DNA of 64,000 bases from assembly GCF_003602235.1 (NCBI RefSeq), contig NZ_QZVS01000089.1:62001-126000 (forward strand). The letters run 5' to 3'. The translations under genes and the position numbers were made by a program. Positions 24,447 through 33,229 of the stretch are shown piece after piece. The notes beneath the pieces are model-generated. The model worked only from the letters and a program-made list of their open reading frames with translations, was not told the DNA's origin and ran no database searches. Numbering within the stretch: the stretch's first letter is position 1; each line of letters starts with the position of its first letter. Source of the DNA: Cryobacterium melibiosiphilum (GTDB lineage Bacteria > Actinomycetota > Actinomycetes > Actinomycetales > Microbacteriaceae).

Positions 24447-25691
24447 TCATCGTGCCGGGCCCTCCGAGCCGTGCGCGGGTGCGGCGGGGAAGGTCGCGTC
24501 GAGGGCCGCGGCCAGGTCGCGCACGAGATCGTCGGCGTCTTCGAGCCCCACTGACAGCCGCAGGTGCCCGTACTCGCGAAACTCGGCCGGGTAGGCGGCC
24601 ACGCGTGGTCCGGAGCCGTCCACGTGCACGATCAGGGTCTCGTCGTGCCCGAGCGACACCGCCGAAGTGATGACGCGCAGGGCCGCGACGAACCGGTTCT
24701 GGGTGGCCGTGTCGCCAGCGACGGCGAACGCCATCATGCCGCCGAACCCGCCGGTCAGTTGACGGGCAGCGATCTCGTGCTGCGGATGCGAGGCCAGGCC
24801 CGGGTAGACGACATACGCGACCCGTGGGTCGGCCTCGAGAAACTCGGCGACGGTCTGCGCCGACGCGCAGTGCTGCCGCAGCCGCAGCGGCAGGGTGACC
24901 GATCCGCGCATGATCAGCCAGGCATTGAACGGGCTGATCACGCCGCCGACATCGACCATCGCGTCGAGCTTGAGGCGGCGAATGAGCGCCTCGCTGCCGA
25001 TCACCGCGCCGCCCATCGCGTCGCCGTGTCCGTTGATGTACTTGGTGAGGGAGTGCACGACGAGGTCGGCGCCGTGTTCGAGCGGCCGAAACAACGGCGG
25101 CGGCGTGAACGTGTTGTCGATCGAGAGCAGCGCCCCGGCCGCGTGGGCGATTCCGGCGATGGCGGCGACATCCGTCACCAGGGTCGTCGGGTTCGCCACG
25201 GTCTCGATGTGCACGAGACGGGTTTCGGGGCGGATGGCGGCGCGCACCGCCTCGAGGTCGCTCGCGTCGACGAAGGTCGCCGTGATGCCGTACTTGTCGG
25301 GCAGCAGCTCGGTGAAGAGGCGGTGCACCGCCTCGTAGGTCACGTTGGCGACCACGACGTGGTCGCCGGTTTTCAGAAGGGTGAAGAACACCGCATGCAG
25401 GGCCGCGACGCCGCTGGCGAGGGCGACCGCGGCTTCACCGTGCTCGAGTACGGCGAGTTTCTGTTCGAGGCCCTGCTGGTTGGTGCCGGTGTTGCGGGTG
25501 TAGAGCCCAGGCAGGGCCCCCGACCAGCTCACCTTCGAGGGATCCTCGGGCAGGGCATAGGAGTTCGCCATCACGACCGGGGTGCGCAAAGCTCCGGTTG
25601 CGGCATCGATCGTGTTGCCGGCGTGCACCATCTGCGTCGCGAAAGCGAGAGCGGTAGGAGAATGTTTGTCGGGCCGCTCTGCAGATGTCAT
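24447..25691 (-). CDS. Cys/Met metabolism PLP enzyme (cystathionine gamma-synthase/lyase or methionine gamma-lyase family)
   Basis: A 414-residue fold-type I PLP enzyme. It has the PLP phosphate-binding SGVAALHAVFFTLL, VHIETVANPTTLVTD, SIDNTFTPPPLFRPL and the Schiff-base Lys in SLTKYINGHGDAMGG. The tail SVGLEDADDLVRDLAAAL is typical of the family. The members differ in reaction (gamma-synthase, beta/gamma-lyase, sulfhydrylase) and sequence alone does not decide. It lies just downstream of hemY on the same strand with a 9-base gap. Confidence 0.9.
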   Translation of the reverse strand: MTSAERPDKHSPTALAFATQMVHAGNTIDAATGALRTPVVMANSYALPEDPSKVSWSGALPGLYTRNTGTNQQGLEQKLAVLEHGEAAVALASGVAALHAVFFTLLKTGDHVVVANVTYEAVHRLFTELLPDKYGITATFVDASDLEAVRAAIRPETRLVHIETVANPTTLVTDVAAIAGIAHAAGALLSIDNTFTPPPLFRPLEHGADLVVHSLTKYINGHGDAMGGAVIGSEALIRRLKLDAMVDVGGVISPFNAWLIMRGSVTLPLRLRQHCASAQTVAEFLEADPRVAYVVYPGLASHPQHEIAARQLTGGFGGMMAFAVAGDTATQNRFVAALRVITSAVSLGHDETLIVHVDGSGPRVAAYPAEFREYGHLRLSVGLEDADDLVRDLAAALDATFPAAPAHGSEGPAR

Positions 25692-25700
25692 GCCTTCACG

Positions 25701-27227
25701 CTATTCCTGCCGGTGGGCCGGCACGCGCAGGTTACGCCCGGCTATGGTCGCTCCGGCCCGATCTTCCCGGCGGGTCGAGGACCGGACCGCGACGATCGCA
25801 TCCGCGGTGCGTTCGGCGTCGGCGATGCAGCTGGCCAGCCCGACCCCGCGATAGGCGGAGCCGGTGAGGAACAGGCCCGGCAGCGTGGTCAGCTCCTCGG
25901 CCATCGCGTCGAGACGCGTCTGGTGGCCGACCAGGTACTGCGGCATGCCCTGGTCCCAGCGCTGCACGAACTGCTCCTGGGGCGTGCCGACCAGTCCCAG
26001 TGCGTCCGCGAGCTCGTCGCGCACGCGCCGCACGAGGGTCGAGTCCCTCATGGTCAGCCAACGGTTGTCGCCGTGCCGGCCGACCATGCAGCGCACGAGC
26101 ACGACGTTGTCATCGGCCAGGTGCGGCCACTTCAGGCTCGACCAGGTGCAGCCGACAATGAGTCGGCCCTCTTCCGGCGGCACCAGAAAGCCGGTGCCGA
26201 CGAGGTCCGCCGACAAGGCCGACCGGGGGTAGGCGAGACCGATCGTGGCCACGTTGGCGTAGTCGATGCCCTCGAGCAGGGTCGCCAGCTGCGGCGAGGC
26301 CGTCGCCACGATCTGCGCGGAGGCGAAGGCCGGTGTCGCCAACACGACGACGTCGGCGGTGAGCACGTCGCCGTCATCCAGGTCGACCCGGTAGCCGCGG
26401 GGTGCCGCCGCTGCGGGACCAGCCGCCGGCGTGATGGCGGTGACGGTTCTGCCGCGCCGCACCGTGGCATCCGTCAGGTGCGCTTCGAGCGCGTCGACCA
26501 GGCCGCCGAGCCCGCTGTTCAGGGTGACGAGCATCGGGCCGGCGGGGGCGGCTCCGGCCGCACGCTTCGGGCGGTGTCGCAGGCCGAGGTAGAGGCTGCG
26601 GTGGGTGCTGGCCAAGGCAGCGATGTCCGGCGCGGTGCTCTGCGCGCTGAGGGTGTCCGCGCGGCCGGCGTGCACTCCGCCGAGTAGCGGTTCGACCAGA
26701 CGGTTGAAGACCTGGGCGCCCATGCGGGCGCGCACCAGCTCCCCGATCGATGGATCGGCCCCGGCCGCGCGCGGTCGGTTGCGCGGCAGCACCAGGTCGA
26801 ACGCGGCGCGAGCGAGGCCGAGGGGCGAGAGCAGCCGGGAGCGCACCAGCGGCAGCAGCCCGCCCGGAACGCCGAACATGGTTCCCTCGGGCAGCGAGCG
26901 CAGTCGGCCGCGGCTCCAGATGCGGGCGCCGCCGCCATTCGGCGCCACCACCTGGTCGGCCAGGCCGAGGTCGGCGATAAGGGCCGCCGCGACCGGGGCG
27001 CGCACCATGAGGGCGTCGGGTCCGGTATCGAGCGGATGCCCCGCCACGATGCGCGTGGAAATCTTGCCACCCAGCCGCTCGGCAGCCTCCACCAGCGTTA
27101 TCTGCGCCTGGTCGCCGAACCGCCGCTGCAGGTAATAAGCGGTGGTGAGGCCGCTGATGCCGGCCCCGACGATGACGACACGGGTTTGAGCGGGGCGTGC
27201 CTCGGGCGGGGCTGTGGTGTGGGTCAT
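25701..27227 (-). CDS. hemY: Protoporphyrinogen/coproporphyrinogen III oxidase (HemY type)
   Basis: A 508-residue FAD-dependent oxidase. It has the dinucleotide motif VVIVGAGISGLTTAYYL, EAAERLGGKIST, and the C-terminal FAD segment LFLTGSAYRGVGLASCIADAER. In Gram-positive bacteria this enzyme oxidises coproporphyrinogen III to coproporphyrin III in the coproporphyrin-dependent heme route. ATG 27227 has a GGAAGGAAA SD; an in-frame GTG at 27263 lacks one. The radical SAM gene is 32 bases upstream on the same strand. No hemH or hemQ is in the window. Confidence 0.92.
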   Translation of the reverse strand: MTHTTAPPEARPAQTRVVIVGAGISGLTTAYYLQRRFGDQAQITLVEAAERLGGKISTRIVAGHPLDTGPDALMVRAPVAAALIADLGLADQVVAPNGGGARIWSRGRLRSLPEGTMFGVPGGLLPLVRSRLLSPLGLARAAFDLVLPRNRPRAAGADPSIGELVRARMGAQVFNRLVEPLLGGVHAGRADTLSAQSTAPDIAALASTHRSLYLGLRHRPKRAAGAAPAGPMLVTLNSGLGGLVDALEAHLTDATVRRGRTVTAITPAAGPAAAAPRGYRVDLDDGDVLTADVVVLATPAFASAQIVATASPQLATLLEGIDYANVATIGLAYPRSALSADLVGTGFLVPPEEGRLIVGCTWSSLKWPHLADDNVVLVRCMVGRHGDNRWLTMRDSTLVRRVRDELADALGLVGTPQEQFVQRWDQGMPQYLVGHQTRLDAMAEELTTLPGLFLTGSAYRGVGLASCIADAERTADAIVAVRSSTRREDRAGATIAGRNLRVPAHRQE

Positions 27228-27259
27228 GTGTTTCCTTCCGTCAGGCTGGTTCGGGACCG

Positions 27260-28429
27260 TCACGACTGCACGCGCGCGGGCTCGTAGGCGCAGCTCGGGT
27301 CCGCTGCGAGCGGATCACCCGTGACCGCGTAGGCGTGCGAGCGCGACCCGCCGCAGACCGCGCGAAACTCGCAGCGACCGCAGCGACCACCAAAGTTGTC
27401 GGGGGAGCGCAGGTCCTGCAAGAGGTCGGCATCCCGGTAGATATCGGAAAACGCCTGGTCCCGCACGCAGCCGACGGCCACCGGCAGAAAACCGCTCGGA
27501 TAGACCATGCCGACGTGGTCGACGAAAGCGAAACCGCGGCCCGAGTTGACGTCGATCGGCGCGCGTGCCGCGCGTCGCTTCGGTTCGTCACCGGTCAGCA
27601 GGGCGGCGGTATCGCGGCGCAGGGCGGCCCGCAGCGGGCCGACCGGGAACGCGCTGTCGAGGTCGGCCCGGTCAGCTAAACCGGCGCGCTGAATGGCGAT
27701 GCGGCGGTAGTGCGGCGCCTCGGTCGCCTTGATGGCGACAAGCTCGGAAACGTCGTGCATCCAGTGCAGCACCTCTTCCTCCTGCTCGGCACTGAGGGCC
27801 TGCAGCAGCTTGCCGCGGCCGGTCGGCACCAGAAAGAAGATGCTCCAGAGAGTGGTGCCGAGCTCGAGCACGGTCTGCAGAATGGCCGGCAGCTCGTGCA
27901 CGGTGGCGGCGGTGACGGTCGTGTTGATCTGTAGCCGGTAGCCCACGTCCCGCACCAGGCGGGCGGCGACCAGAGTGTCGTCGAAGACGCCGTCCACGCC
28001 CCGGAAGGCGTCGTGGGTGGTAGCGGATGCCCCATCCAACGACAACGAGACGGCCTTCGCCCCCGCGTCGTGCAGTTCTTCGAGTACCTCGCGGGTCAGC
28101 TTCGGGGTCACCGAGGGGGAGAGAGCCATGCTGAGGCCGAGTGCGGTTCCGTGGGCGACCAGCTCGGGCAGGTCGGCTCGTTCAAACGGGTCGCCGCCGG
28201 TCAGCACCACGAGCGGGCGGGGCGTCCCGAACGCGGCGAGATCGTCGAGCAGGGTCTTGCCCTGCGCGGTGGTCAGCTCGAAGGGATTGCGGGTGCGGAT
28301 GGCGTCGGCACGGCAGTGGGTGCAAACCAGCTGGCAGGCTCGCGTCACTTCCCAGATCACGATGAAGGGCCGCTCGGCAGCGTCGTGGTGCAAGAGGCGC
28401 ACCGGGCGTTTGTGCGGCGTTTCGGTCAT
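27260..28429 (-). CDS. Radical SAM/SPASM-domain protein, heme-locus associated
   Basis: A 389-residue radical SAM enzyme. The 4Fe-4S motif is CQLVCTHC (CxxxCxxC) near residue 31, followed by LTGGDPFERADL. The C-terminal SPASM-like cluster has CVRDQ, then CGRCEFRAVCGG and a final C in DPSC, likely a second Fe-S site. It resembles the NirJ/AhbD-type heme-modifying radical SAM group, but the substrate is unproven. ATG 28429 has an AGGAA SD. It is the first gene of an operon with hemY. Confidence 0.85.
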   Translation of the reverse strand: MTETPHKRPVRLLHHDAAERPFIVIWEVTRACQLVCTHCRADAIRTRNPFELTTAQGKTLLDDLAAFGTPRPLVVLTGGDPFERADLPELVAHGTALGLSMALSPSVTPKLTREVLEELHDAGAKAVSLSLDGASATTHDAFRGVDGVFDDTLVAARLVRDVGYRLQINTTVTAATVHELPAILQTVLELGTTLWSIFFLVPTGRGKLLQALSAEQEEEVLHWMHDVSELVAIKATEAPHYRRIAIQRAGLADRADLDSAFPVGPLRAALRRDTAALLTGDEPKRRAARAPIDVNSGRGFAFVDHVGMVYPSGFLPVAVGCVRDQAFSDIYRDADLLQDLRSPDNFGGRCGRCEFRAVCGGSRSHAYAVTGDPLAADPSCAYEPARVQS

Positions 28430-28630
28430 GTGGGGTTCCTCGCCCAGGCCGTGCCGCCAGCGCTGCTGGTGTGGTGGGGCCTGTAGATTCGAGCGGCTCC
28501 GAGGGAGTCGGCGTTGCGGATCGCTGTCGACCCGTTTCAATTTTTAGCACGATGGTCCTTTCAAATCGCGAGTGAAGTCCCGGTTTTATTGGATGCCCTA
28601 CGATGGCGGCATGACGGCCGAGAGGAATCG

Positions 28631-28990
28631 ATGACCGAGGCAGCGCCGGAAAACGTCGACGAGTACGTCGCGGGGTTTCCCCCTGAGGTGAGAGACGTCG
28701 TGGAAGCAGTGCGGCAGACCTTGCTGCGCGCGGTGCCGACCGCGGTGGAGTCGATCAGTTACGGCATGCCGACCTACTCGGTGAACGGGCGCCGCGTGCT
28801 CTACTTCGCCGGCTGGAAGCACCATGTGGCCCTCTATTCCGTGCCGACGATGGCGCCGACGCTGGAGAAGGAACTGGCGAACTATCGCAAAGCGAAGGGC
28901 ACTCTTGATTTTTCGCTGACCCGGCCGATGCCCTACGACCTCATCGAGCGGCTCGCCCGTGCGTTGGTCGAGGTGCAGGGCAAACGCTAG
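28631..28990 (+). CDS. DUF1801-family small protein
   Basis: A 119-residue cytosolic protein of the YdhG/DUF1801 type, with VDEYVAGFPPEVRDVVEAVRQTLLRAVP, ESISYGMPTYSVNGRRVLYFAGWKHHVALY and a C-terminal DLIERLARALVEVQGKR. Function in the family is poorly defined; some members are described as iron chaperone-like. The ATG has a GAGGAAT SD. It diverges from the radical SAM gene. Confidence 0.8.
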   Translation: MTEAAPENVDEYVAGFPPEVRDVVEAVRQTLLRAVPTAVESISYGMPTYSVNGRRVLYFAGWKHHVALYSVPTMAPTLEKELANYRKAKGTLDFSLTRPMPYDLIERLARALVEVQGKR

Positions 28991-29070
28991 AGCCCTGACC
29001 CGGCAGTGCGGCGGAACAGGTCAGGATAGGTAAGACTGGGATCTCTTGTACCCCAGCTCTAAGGAACTCC

Positions 29071-29334
29071 ATGATCGATCTGCAGCAGGACGCCGACGGC
29101 TACATCCGCATGAACCGCCACTTTCCGAGCACCACGCTCATCACCGTCACGTTCACCGAGGGCGCGCCCGAGGTCTTCACCGGCAAACGCCTGAACGAGA
29201 TCTACGACGAGGCGATGGCGGAGTTCCGCAGTCAGAACCGCCTCGACGCCAAGGGCTTCAGCCGCGCCCCGGCCAAGACCGTGCAGCCCATGAACAACCT
29301 CACTTTCGTAAAAATCGCCCCCACCGCCGCGTGA
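29071..29334 (+). CDS. Hypothetical protein, 87 residues
   Basis: Not recognised. It is a soluble, mixed-charge protein with STTLITVTFTEG and a basic C-terminal third (KGFSRAPAKTVQP). A strong SD (AAGGAA) precedes the ATG. The stop overlaps the GTG start of the 2H-phosphoesterase gene by 4 bases (GTGA), so it is probably translationally coupled to it and may function with it. No membrane segment is visible. Confidence 0.7.
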   Translation: MIDLQQDADGYIRMNRHFPSTTLITVTFTEGAPEVFTGKRLNEIYDEAMAEFRSQNRLDAKGFSRAPAKTVQPMNNLTFVKIAPTAA

Positions 29335-29828
29335 CTTCCGGACAGCAGCGGCTCGTGCTGGTGCTGCCGCTCGAGCCGCTCGCTGTCGGGGACTCATTCG
29401 CGGTCGCGGAATGGCCGCTGCACATCACCGTTCTGCCGCCGTTTCTCACCGAGCGCACCGTCGACGACGTTGCCGTGCTGATCGCGGAGGTGGCTGGCAC
29501 CCAGCCCGAGCTCCGGGCGCGGGCCGGGTCAGCGGCCCTGTTCGGCCGCAAGCACGACATCCCGGTCACGCTCGTCGTCGAGAACCCGGAGCTCACTCTC
29601 CTGCACCGCCGACTCGTCGAGGCCGTGCGCCCGCTCGCGGCCCGGCCCGACGAGCCCGCGTTCACCGGGCCCGGGTTTCGGGCCCACATCACGGTCAAGG
29701 GCCCTTCCCGGGTCTCCAAGGGTGACGAGCTCATCCTCACCCAGCTTGCCCTCGTCGACATGGCTGCCCGAGCGGATGCCGCGGGCCGCGCCGTGCTGGC
29801 CACGCTTCCGCTCCACCGGTTTTCCTGA
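29331..29828 (+). CDS. 2H phosphoesterase (2'-5' RNA ligase-like)
   Basis: A 165-residue protein with two HxT motifs, HITVLPP near residue 31 and HITVKGP near 122, the signature of the LigT/2H phosphoesterase fold. Family members act on 2',3'-cyclic or 2'-5' phosphodiester bonds in RNA or nucleotides. The GTG start is inside the preceding stop (4-base overlap). Length is slightly below the usual 180-190 residues. Confidence 0.85.
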   Translation: MTSGQQRLVLVLPLEPLAVGDSFAVAEWPLHITVLPPFLTERTVDDVAVLIAEVAGTQPELRARAGSAALFGRKHDIPVTLVVENPELTLLHRRLVEAVRPLAARPDEPAFTGPGFRAHITVKGPSRVSKGDELILTQLALVDMAARADAAGRAVLATLPLHRFS

Positions 29829-29916
29829 CTGCGGTTCCCTGACGCTGCGGTTCCCCCCGCCGGCGTGCCCTGGGACTGTTCTTCTGATCGGCACCCGCGC
29901 AGGGTAGGGTCGCGCC

Positions 29917-30618
29917 ATGAATATCATCCTGGTTCCCGGATTCTGGCTCGACGGTTCGTCGTGGTCCGGGGTCACCCCGGCACTCACGGCGGCGGGACAC
30001 GCCGTGCAGGCACTCACCCTGCCGGGCCTCGAGTCCGTCGACGCCTCGCGAGCCGGTATCGGGCTGCGCGACCACATCGATGCGGTCGTTGCGGTGATCG
30101 ATGCCACGGACGACCCGCTGGTGCTCGTGGGTCACTCCGGCGGCGGGGCCGTCATCCACGGTGCCCTCGACGCCAGGCCGCTGCGCGTGGAGCGCGCCGT
30201 GTACGTGGACAGCGGTCCGCTCGGCGACGGCGCGTCGATCAACGAGTCCCTGCAGGCCGACGGCGACGACGTCCCGCTGCCGGAGTGGCACGACTTCGAC
30301 GACGATGACCTGGTCGACCTGACCGACGACCTGCGCGCCGAGTTTCGAGCCCGCGCGATTCCCGAGCCGCGCGGCGTGGTCTCTGAAGCGCAACGCCTCG
30401 GCGACGAGCGCCGCTTCGACGTGCCCGTCACCGTGATCGCCTGCGAATTCCCGTCGTCGATGCTCCAGGAGATGATCGAGGCCGGCCACCCCTACGTTGC
30501 GGAACTCGCCCGTATCGCCGATGTTGAATACACTGACCTGCCCACCGGCCACTGGCCACAGTTCACCCGCCCCGACGACCTCGCAGCGGCAATCTTGGCT
30601 GCCGTCGATCGCGCCTGA
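29917..30618 (+). CDS. Alpha/beta hydrolase
   Basis: A 233-residue alpha/beta hydrolase with the nucleophile elbow GHSGGGA (Ser near residue 75), an oxyanion-side strand ILVPGFWLDGSSW and a terminal His in LPTGHWPQF. It is related to the small esterase-like group that also includes the protein at 35208-35861. The substrate is unknown. No signal peptide is visible. Confidence 0.83.
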   Translation: MNIILVPGFWLDGSSWSGVTPALTAAGHAVQALTLPGLESVDASRAGIGLRDHIDAVVAVIDATDDPLVLVGHSGGGAVIHGALDARPLRVERAVYVDSGPLGDGASINESLQADGDDVPLPEWHDFDDDDLVDLTDDLRAEFRARAIPEPRGVVSEAQRLGDERRFDVPVTVIACEFPSSMLQEMIEAGHPYVAELARIADVEYTDLPTGHWPQFTRPDDLAAAILAAVDRA

Positions 30619-30683
30619 GGTTTGCCCACACGACACCGCGCAGACGAAACCGCTCGAACGCCTCCCGAACGGGGGTATTTGCA

Positions 30684-30743
30684 CGTTCTTCTGAGTCCGT
30701 CGACTCGACTCCCGACGACTTTCTTCTCAAACGCAGAAGAACG
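30684..30743. promoter_or_regulatory. Inverted repeats upstream of isocitrate lyase
   Basis: CGTTCTTCTG (30684-30693) and CAGAAGAACG (30734-30743) are perfect inverted repeats 40 bases apart. A further TTCTTCT at 30721-30727 makes a close pair with AGAAGAA at 30735-30741. They lie 137-196 bases before the aceA start in a 261-bp gap, suitable for a carbon-source regulator such as RamB/GlxR-like factors, although neither consensus is clearly met. Confidence 0.5.
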
Positions 30744-30879
30744 GCAAAAGTTCTGTTGAGAATTCCGGGTGGGGCCCGGTGAGGGTGCGCCACTCTTGAC
30801 TTAGCAGCCGATAGCGGGCCGCGAAAGCCCAGCCAAATGCTCACACCTCGCAAGTTCCTCACAAGTCGAAGGAAAATAA

Positions 30880-32496
30880 ATGACTGTCTACAATGACGAC
30901 ATCGTGGCCGTCGAAGCCCTGAAGCAGGCGTCCGGAAGCAGCTGGGACGCCATCAACCCGGAGTCCGTCGCCCGCATGCGCGCCCAGAACCGGTTCAAGA
31001 CCGGCCTCGAGATCGCGCAGTACACGGCCGACATCATGCGCAAGGACATGCTGGAATACGACGCAGACTCCTCCGTGTACACGCAGTCGCTGGGTGTCTG
31101 GCACGGCTTCATCGGCCAGCAGAAGATGATCTCGATCAAGAAGCACCTCAAGACCACCAACAAGCGTTACCTCTACCTGTCCGGCTGGATGGTCGCCGCG
31201 CTGCGCAGCGAGTTCGGCCCGCTCCCCGACCAGTCGATGCACGAGAAGACGGCCGTTCCCGCGCTCGTCGGGGAACTGTACACGTTCCTCCGCCAGGCGG
31301 ATGCCCGCGAGCTCGACCTGCTCTTCACGGCCCTCGACAACGCCCGCATCGTGGGCGACGACGCCAAGATCGCCGCGCTGACCGACAAGATCGACAACTT
31401 CGAGACCCACGTCGTTCCGATCATCGCGGACATCGACGCCGGTTTCGGAAACCCGGAGGCCACCTACCTTCTCGCCAAGAAAATGATCGAGGCCGGCGCC
31501 TGCGCCATCCAGATCGAGAACCAGGTTTCCGACGAGAAGCAGTGCGGCCACCAGGACGGTAAAGTCACGGTTCCCCACGAAGACTTCATCGCCAAGATCA
31601 ACGCTGTTCGTTACGCGTTCCTTGAGCTGGGAATTGAGAACGGCATCATCGTCTCCCGCACCGACTCGCTCGGTGCCGGACTCACGCAGAAGCTCGCCGT
31701 GACCAACGAGCCCGGCGACCTGGGCGACCAGTACAACTCCTTCCTCGACGTCGACGAGATCACCGAAGCCGAACTCGGCAACGGTGATGTCGTCATCAAG
31801 CGCGACGGCAAGCTGCTGCGCCCGAAGCGTCTGGCCAGCAACCTGTTCCAGTTCCGCGCCGGAACCGGCGAAGCCCGCTGCGTGCTCGACAGCATCACGT
31901 CGCTGCGCAACGGAGCCGACCTGCTCTGGATCGAAACCGAGAAGCCGCACATCGGTCAGATCGCCGCGATGATGAACGAAGTTCGCAAGGAGATCCCGAA
32001 CGCCAAGCTGGTCTACAACAACAGCCCATCGTTCAACTGGACCCTCAACTTCCGCCAGCAGGCCTACGACGCGCTGCTCGCCGAGGGCAAGGATGTCTCC
32101 GCTTACGACCGTGCCAAGCTCATGAGCGTCGACTACGACGAGACTGAACTGGCGCTCAACGCCGACGAGAAAATCCGCACTTTCCAGCGGGACAGCTCGA
32201 AAGAGGCTGGTATCTTCCACCACCTCATCACCCTGCCGACGTACCACACGGCAGCACTCTCCACCGATGACCTGGCCAAGGGCTACTTCGCCGACCAGGG
32301 CATGCTCGCCTACGTCAAGGGCGTGCAGCGTCGCGAGATCCGCGAGGGAATCGCCACGGTCAAGCACCAGAACATGTCTGGTTCGGACCTGGGTGACAAC
32401 CACAAGGAGTACTTCGCCGGTGCAGCCGCGCTGAAGGCTGGCGGCGTGAACAACACGAGCAACCAGTTCGACGAACCGGCTCTCGCGAGCCACTAG
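30880..32496 (+). CDS. aceA: Isocitrate lyase, long (about 540-residue) form
   Basis: A 538-residue glyoxylate-shunt enzyme that splits isocitrate to succinate and glyoxylate. The catalytic motif is QCGHQDGKVTVPHEDF, with the nucleophilic Cys and a KQCGH in place of the common KKCGH. It also has SRTDSLGAGL and NNSPSFNWTLNFRQQAYDA. The extra length and insertions match the long ICL subgroup known from Pseudomonas rather than the 430-residue form of E. coli and mycobacterial ICL1. The start has a GAAGGAAA SD. A perfect terminator follows at 32546-32574. Confidence 0.95.
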   Translation: MTVYNDDIVAVEALKQASGSSWDAINPESVARMRAQNRFKTGLEIAQYTADIMRKDMLEYDADSSVYTQSLGVWHGFIGQQKMISIKKHLKTTNKRYLYLSGWMVAALRSEFGPLPDQSMHEKTAVPALVGELYTFLRQADARELDLLFTALDNARIVGDDAKIAALTDKIDNFETHVVPIIADIDAGFGNPEATYLLAKKMIEAGACAIQIENQVSDEKQCGHQDGKVTVPHEDFIAKINAVRYAFLELGIENGIIVSRTDSLGAGLTQKLAVTNEPGDLGDQYNSFLDVDEITEAELGNGDVVIKRDGKLLRPKRLASNLFQFRAGTGEARCVLDSITSLRNGADLLWIETEKPHIGQIAAMMNEVRKEIPNAKLVYNNSPSFNWTLNFRQQAYDALLAEGKDVSAYDRAKLMSVDYDETELALNADEKIRTFQRDSSKEAGIFHHLITLPTYHTAALSTDDLAKGYFADQGMLAYVKGVQRREIREGIATVKHQNMSGSDLGDNHKEYFAGAAALKAGGVNNTSNQFDEPALASH

Positions 32497-32545
32497 CTCC
32501 AGAGCAGTACCAGCTCCAGAAACACGGCCACACGGCCTGAACACA

Positions 32546-32574
32546 GAAGCCCCGGTCATCGACCGGGGCTTCTG
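32546..32574. terminator. Perfect hairpin terminator after isocitrate lyase
   Basis: AGAAGCCCCGGTC (32546-32558) and GACCGGGGCTTCT (32562-32574) are exact reverse complements around a 3-base loop, 50 bases after the stop. The DUF222 relic begins just beyond it. Confidence 0.9.
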
Positions 32575-32586
32575 CGTCGTTGCCGC

Positions 32587-33156
32587 GGCACGATTGGCCG
32601 GGGTGTCGGTCGCGAAGTCGACCAGGGCCTGTTCGGCCATATCCAGGTCGTCGCTGGTGGCCCGCGGGGCGGCCTGGGCCAGGTTCTGGGTGATGTGGCC
32701 GGCGGAGTCGACGGTCACCGCTCCGGCGTCGAGGGCGGCGGCGACCTGCGGGTATTCGGGCGGCATCCGTTCACCGAGCAGGCTTACCCGCGGCCGGGTC
32801 GCCGACCCGACCCTGCAGAGCCGGCTGGCTTCGCCCATCGAGATCTGGTAGACGTCGGTCAGCAGTACGCGCGCGTTGCGGCACCCGGTTTTCGCCGCGA
32901 TACCGTGCGCGCCCGAGTCGTGCATGAACCGGTCGGTCAGCTCGCCCGCGGCCCACGCCGCGAGGGCCTCGACCTGCCGTTTCGCGGCGAAGATCGCGTC
33001 CGTGACCGTGAGCAGCTCGGCGTCGGTCATGCCCTGCAGATCGCGAGCGGCACTAACCCCATCTTCGTCGCAACTGAACCGCCCGCCGACCGCCGCGGCG
33101 ACAGCAGCGGCGACGACCGCGGTGCTGTCCTGGAGGGCGTCGGTCGAGGTTGTCAT
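32587..33156 (-). pseudogene. Truncated DUF222/HNH-endonuclease relic
   Basis: The first about 190 residues of a DUF222-domain protein, with MTTSTDALQD, LTVTDAIFAAKRQVEALAAWAAGELTDRF and LLGERMPPEYPQVAAALDAGAVTVDSAGHITQNLA. Full-length relatives are 450-550 residues with a C-terminal HNH nuclease domain. Here homology stops at about residue 190 and the frame runs into the aceA terminator and antisense sequence. This is a remnant of the 13E12/DUF222 nuclease family, which is multi-copy in actinobacteria. Confidence 0.85.
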
Positions 33157-33229
33157 AGTGAAATTTTCTCACGAGCCACCGACATTGCCCCGGACACTGC
33201 CTCCGACAAAAACGCCATGGTCAGGGCTT

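Noticed and set aside
30859..33156. A 765-codon minus-strand ORF spanning aceA
   Set aside because: Only the first about 190 codons resemble a protein (DUF222). The rest is antisense to isocitrate lyase, an artefact of high GC.
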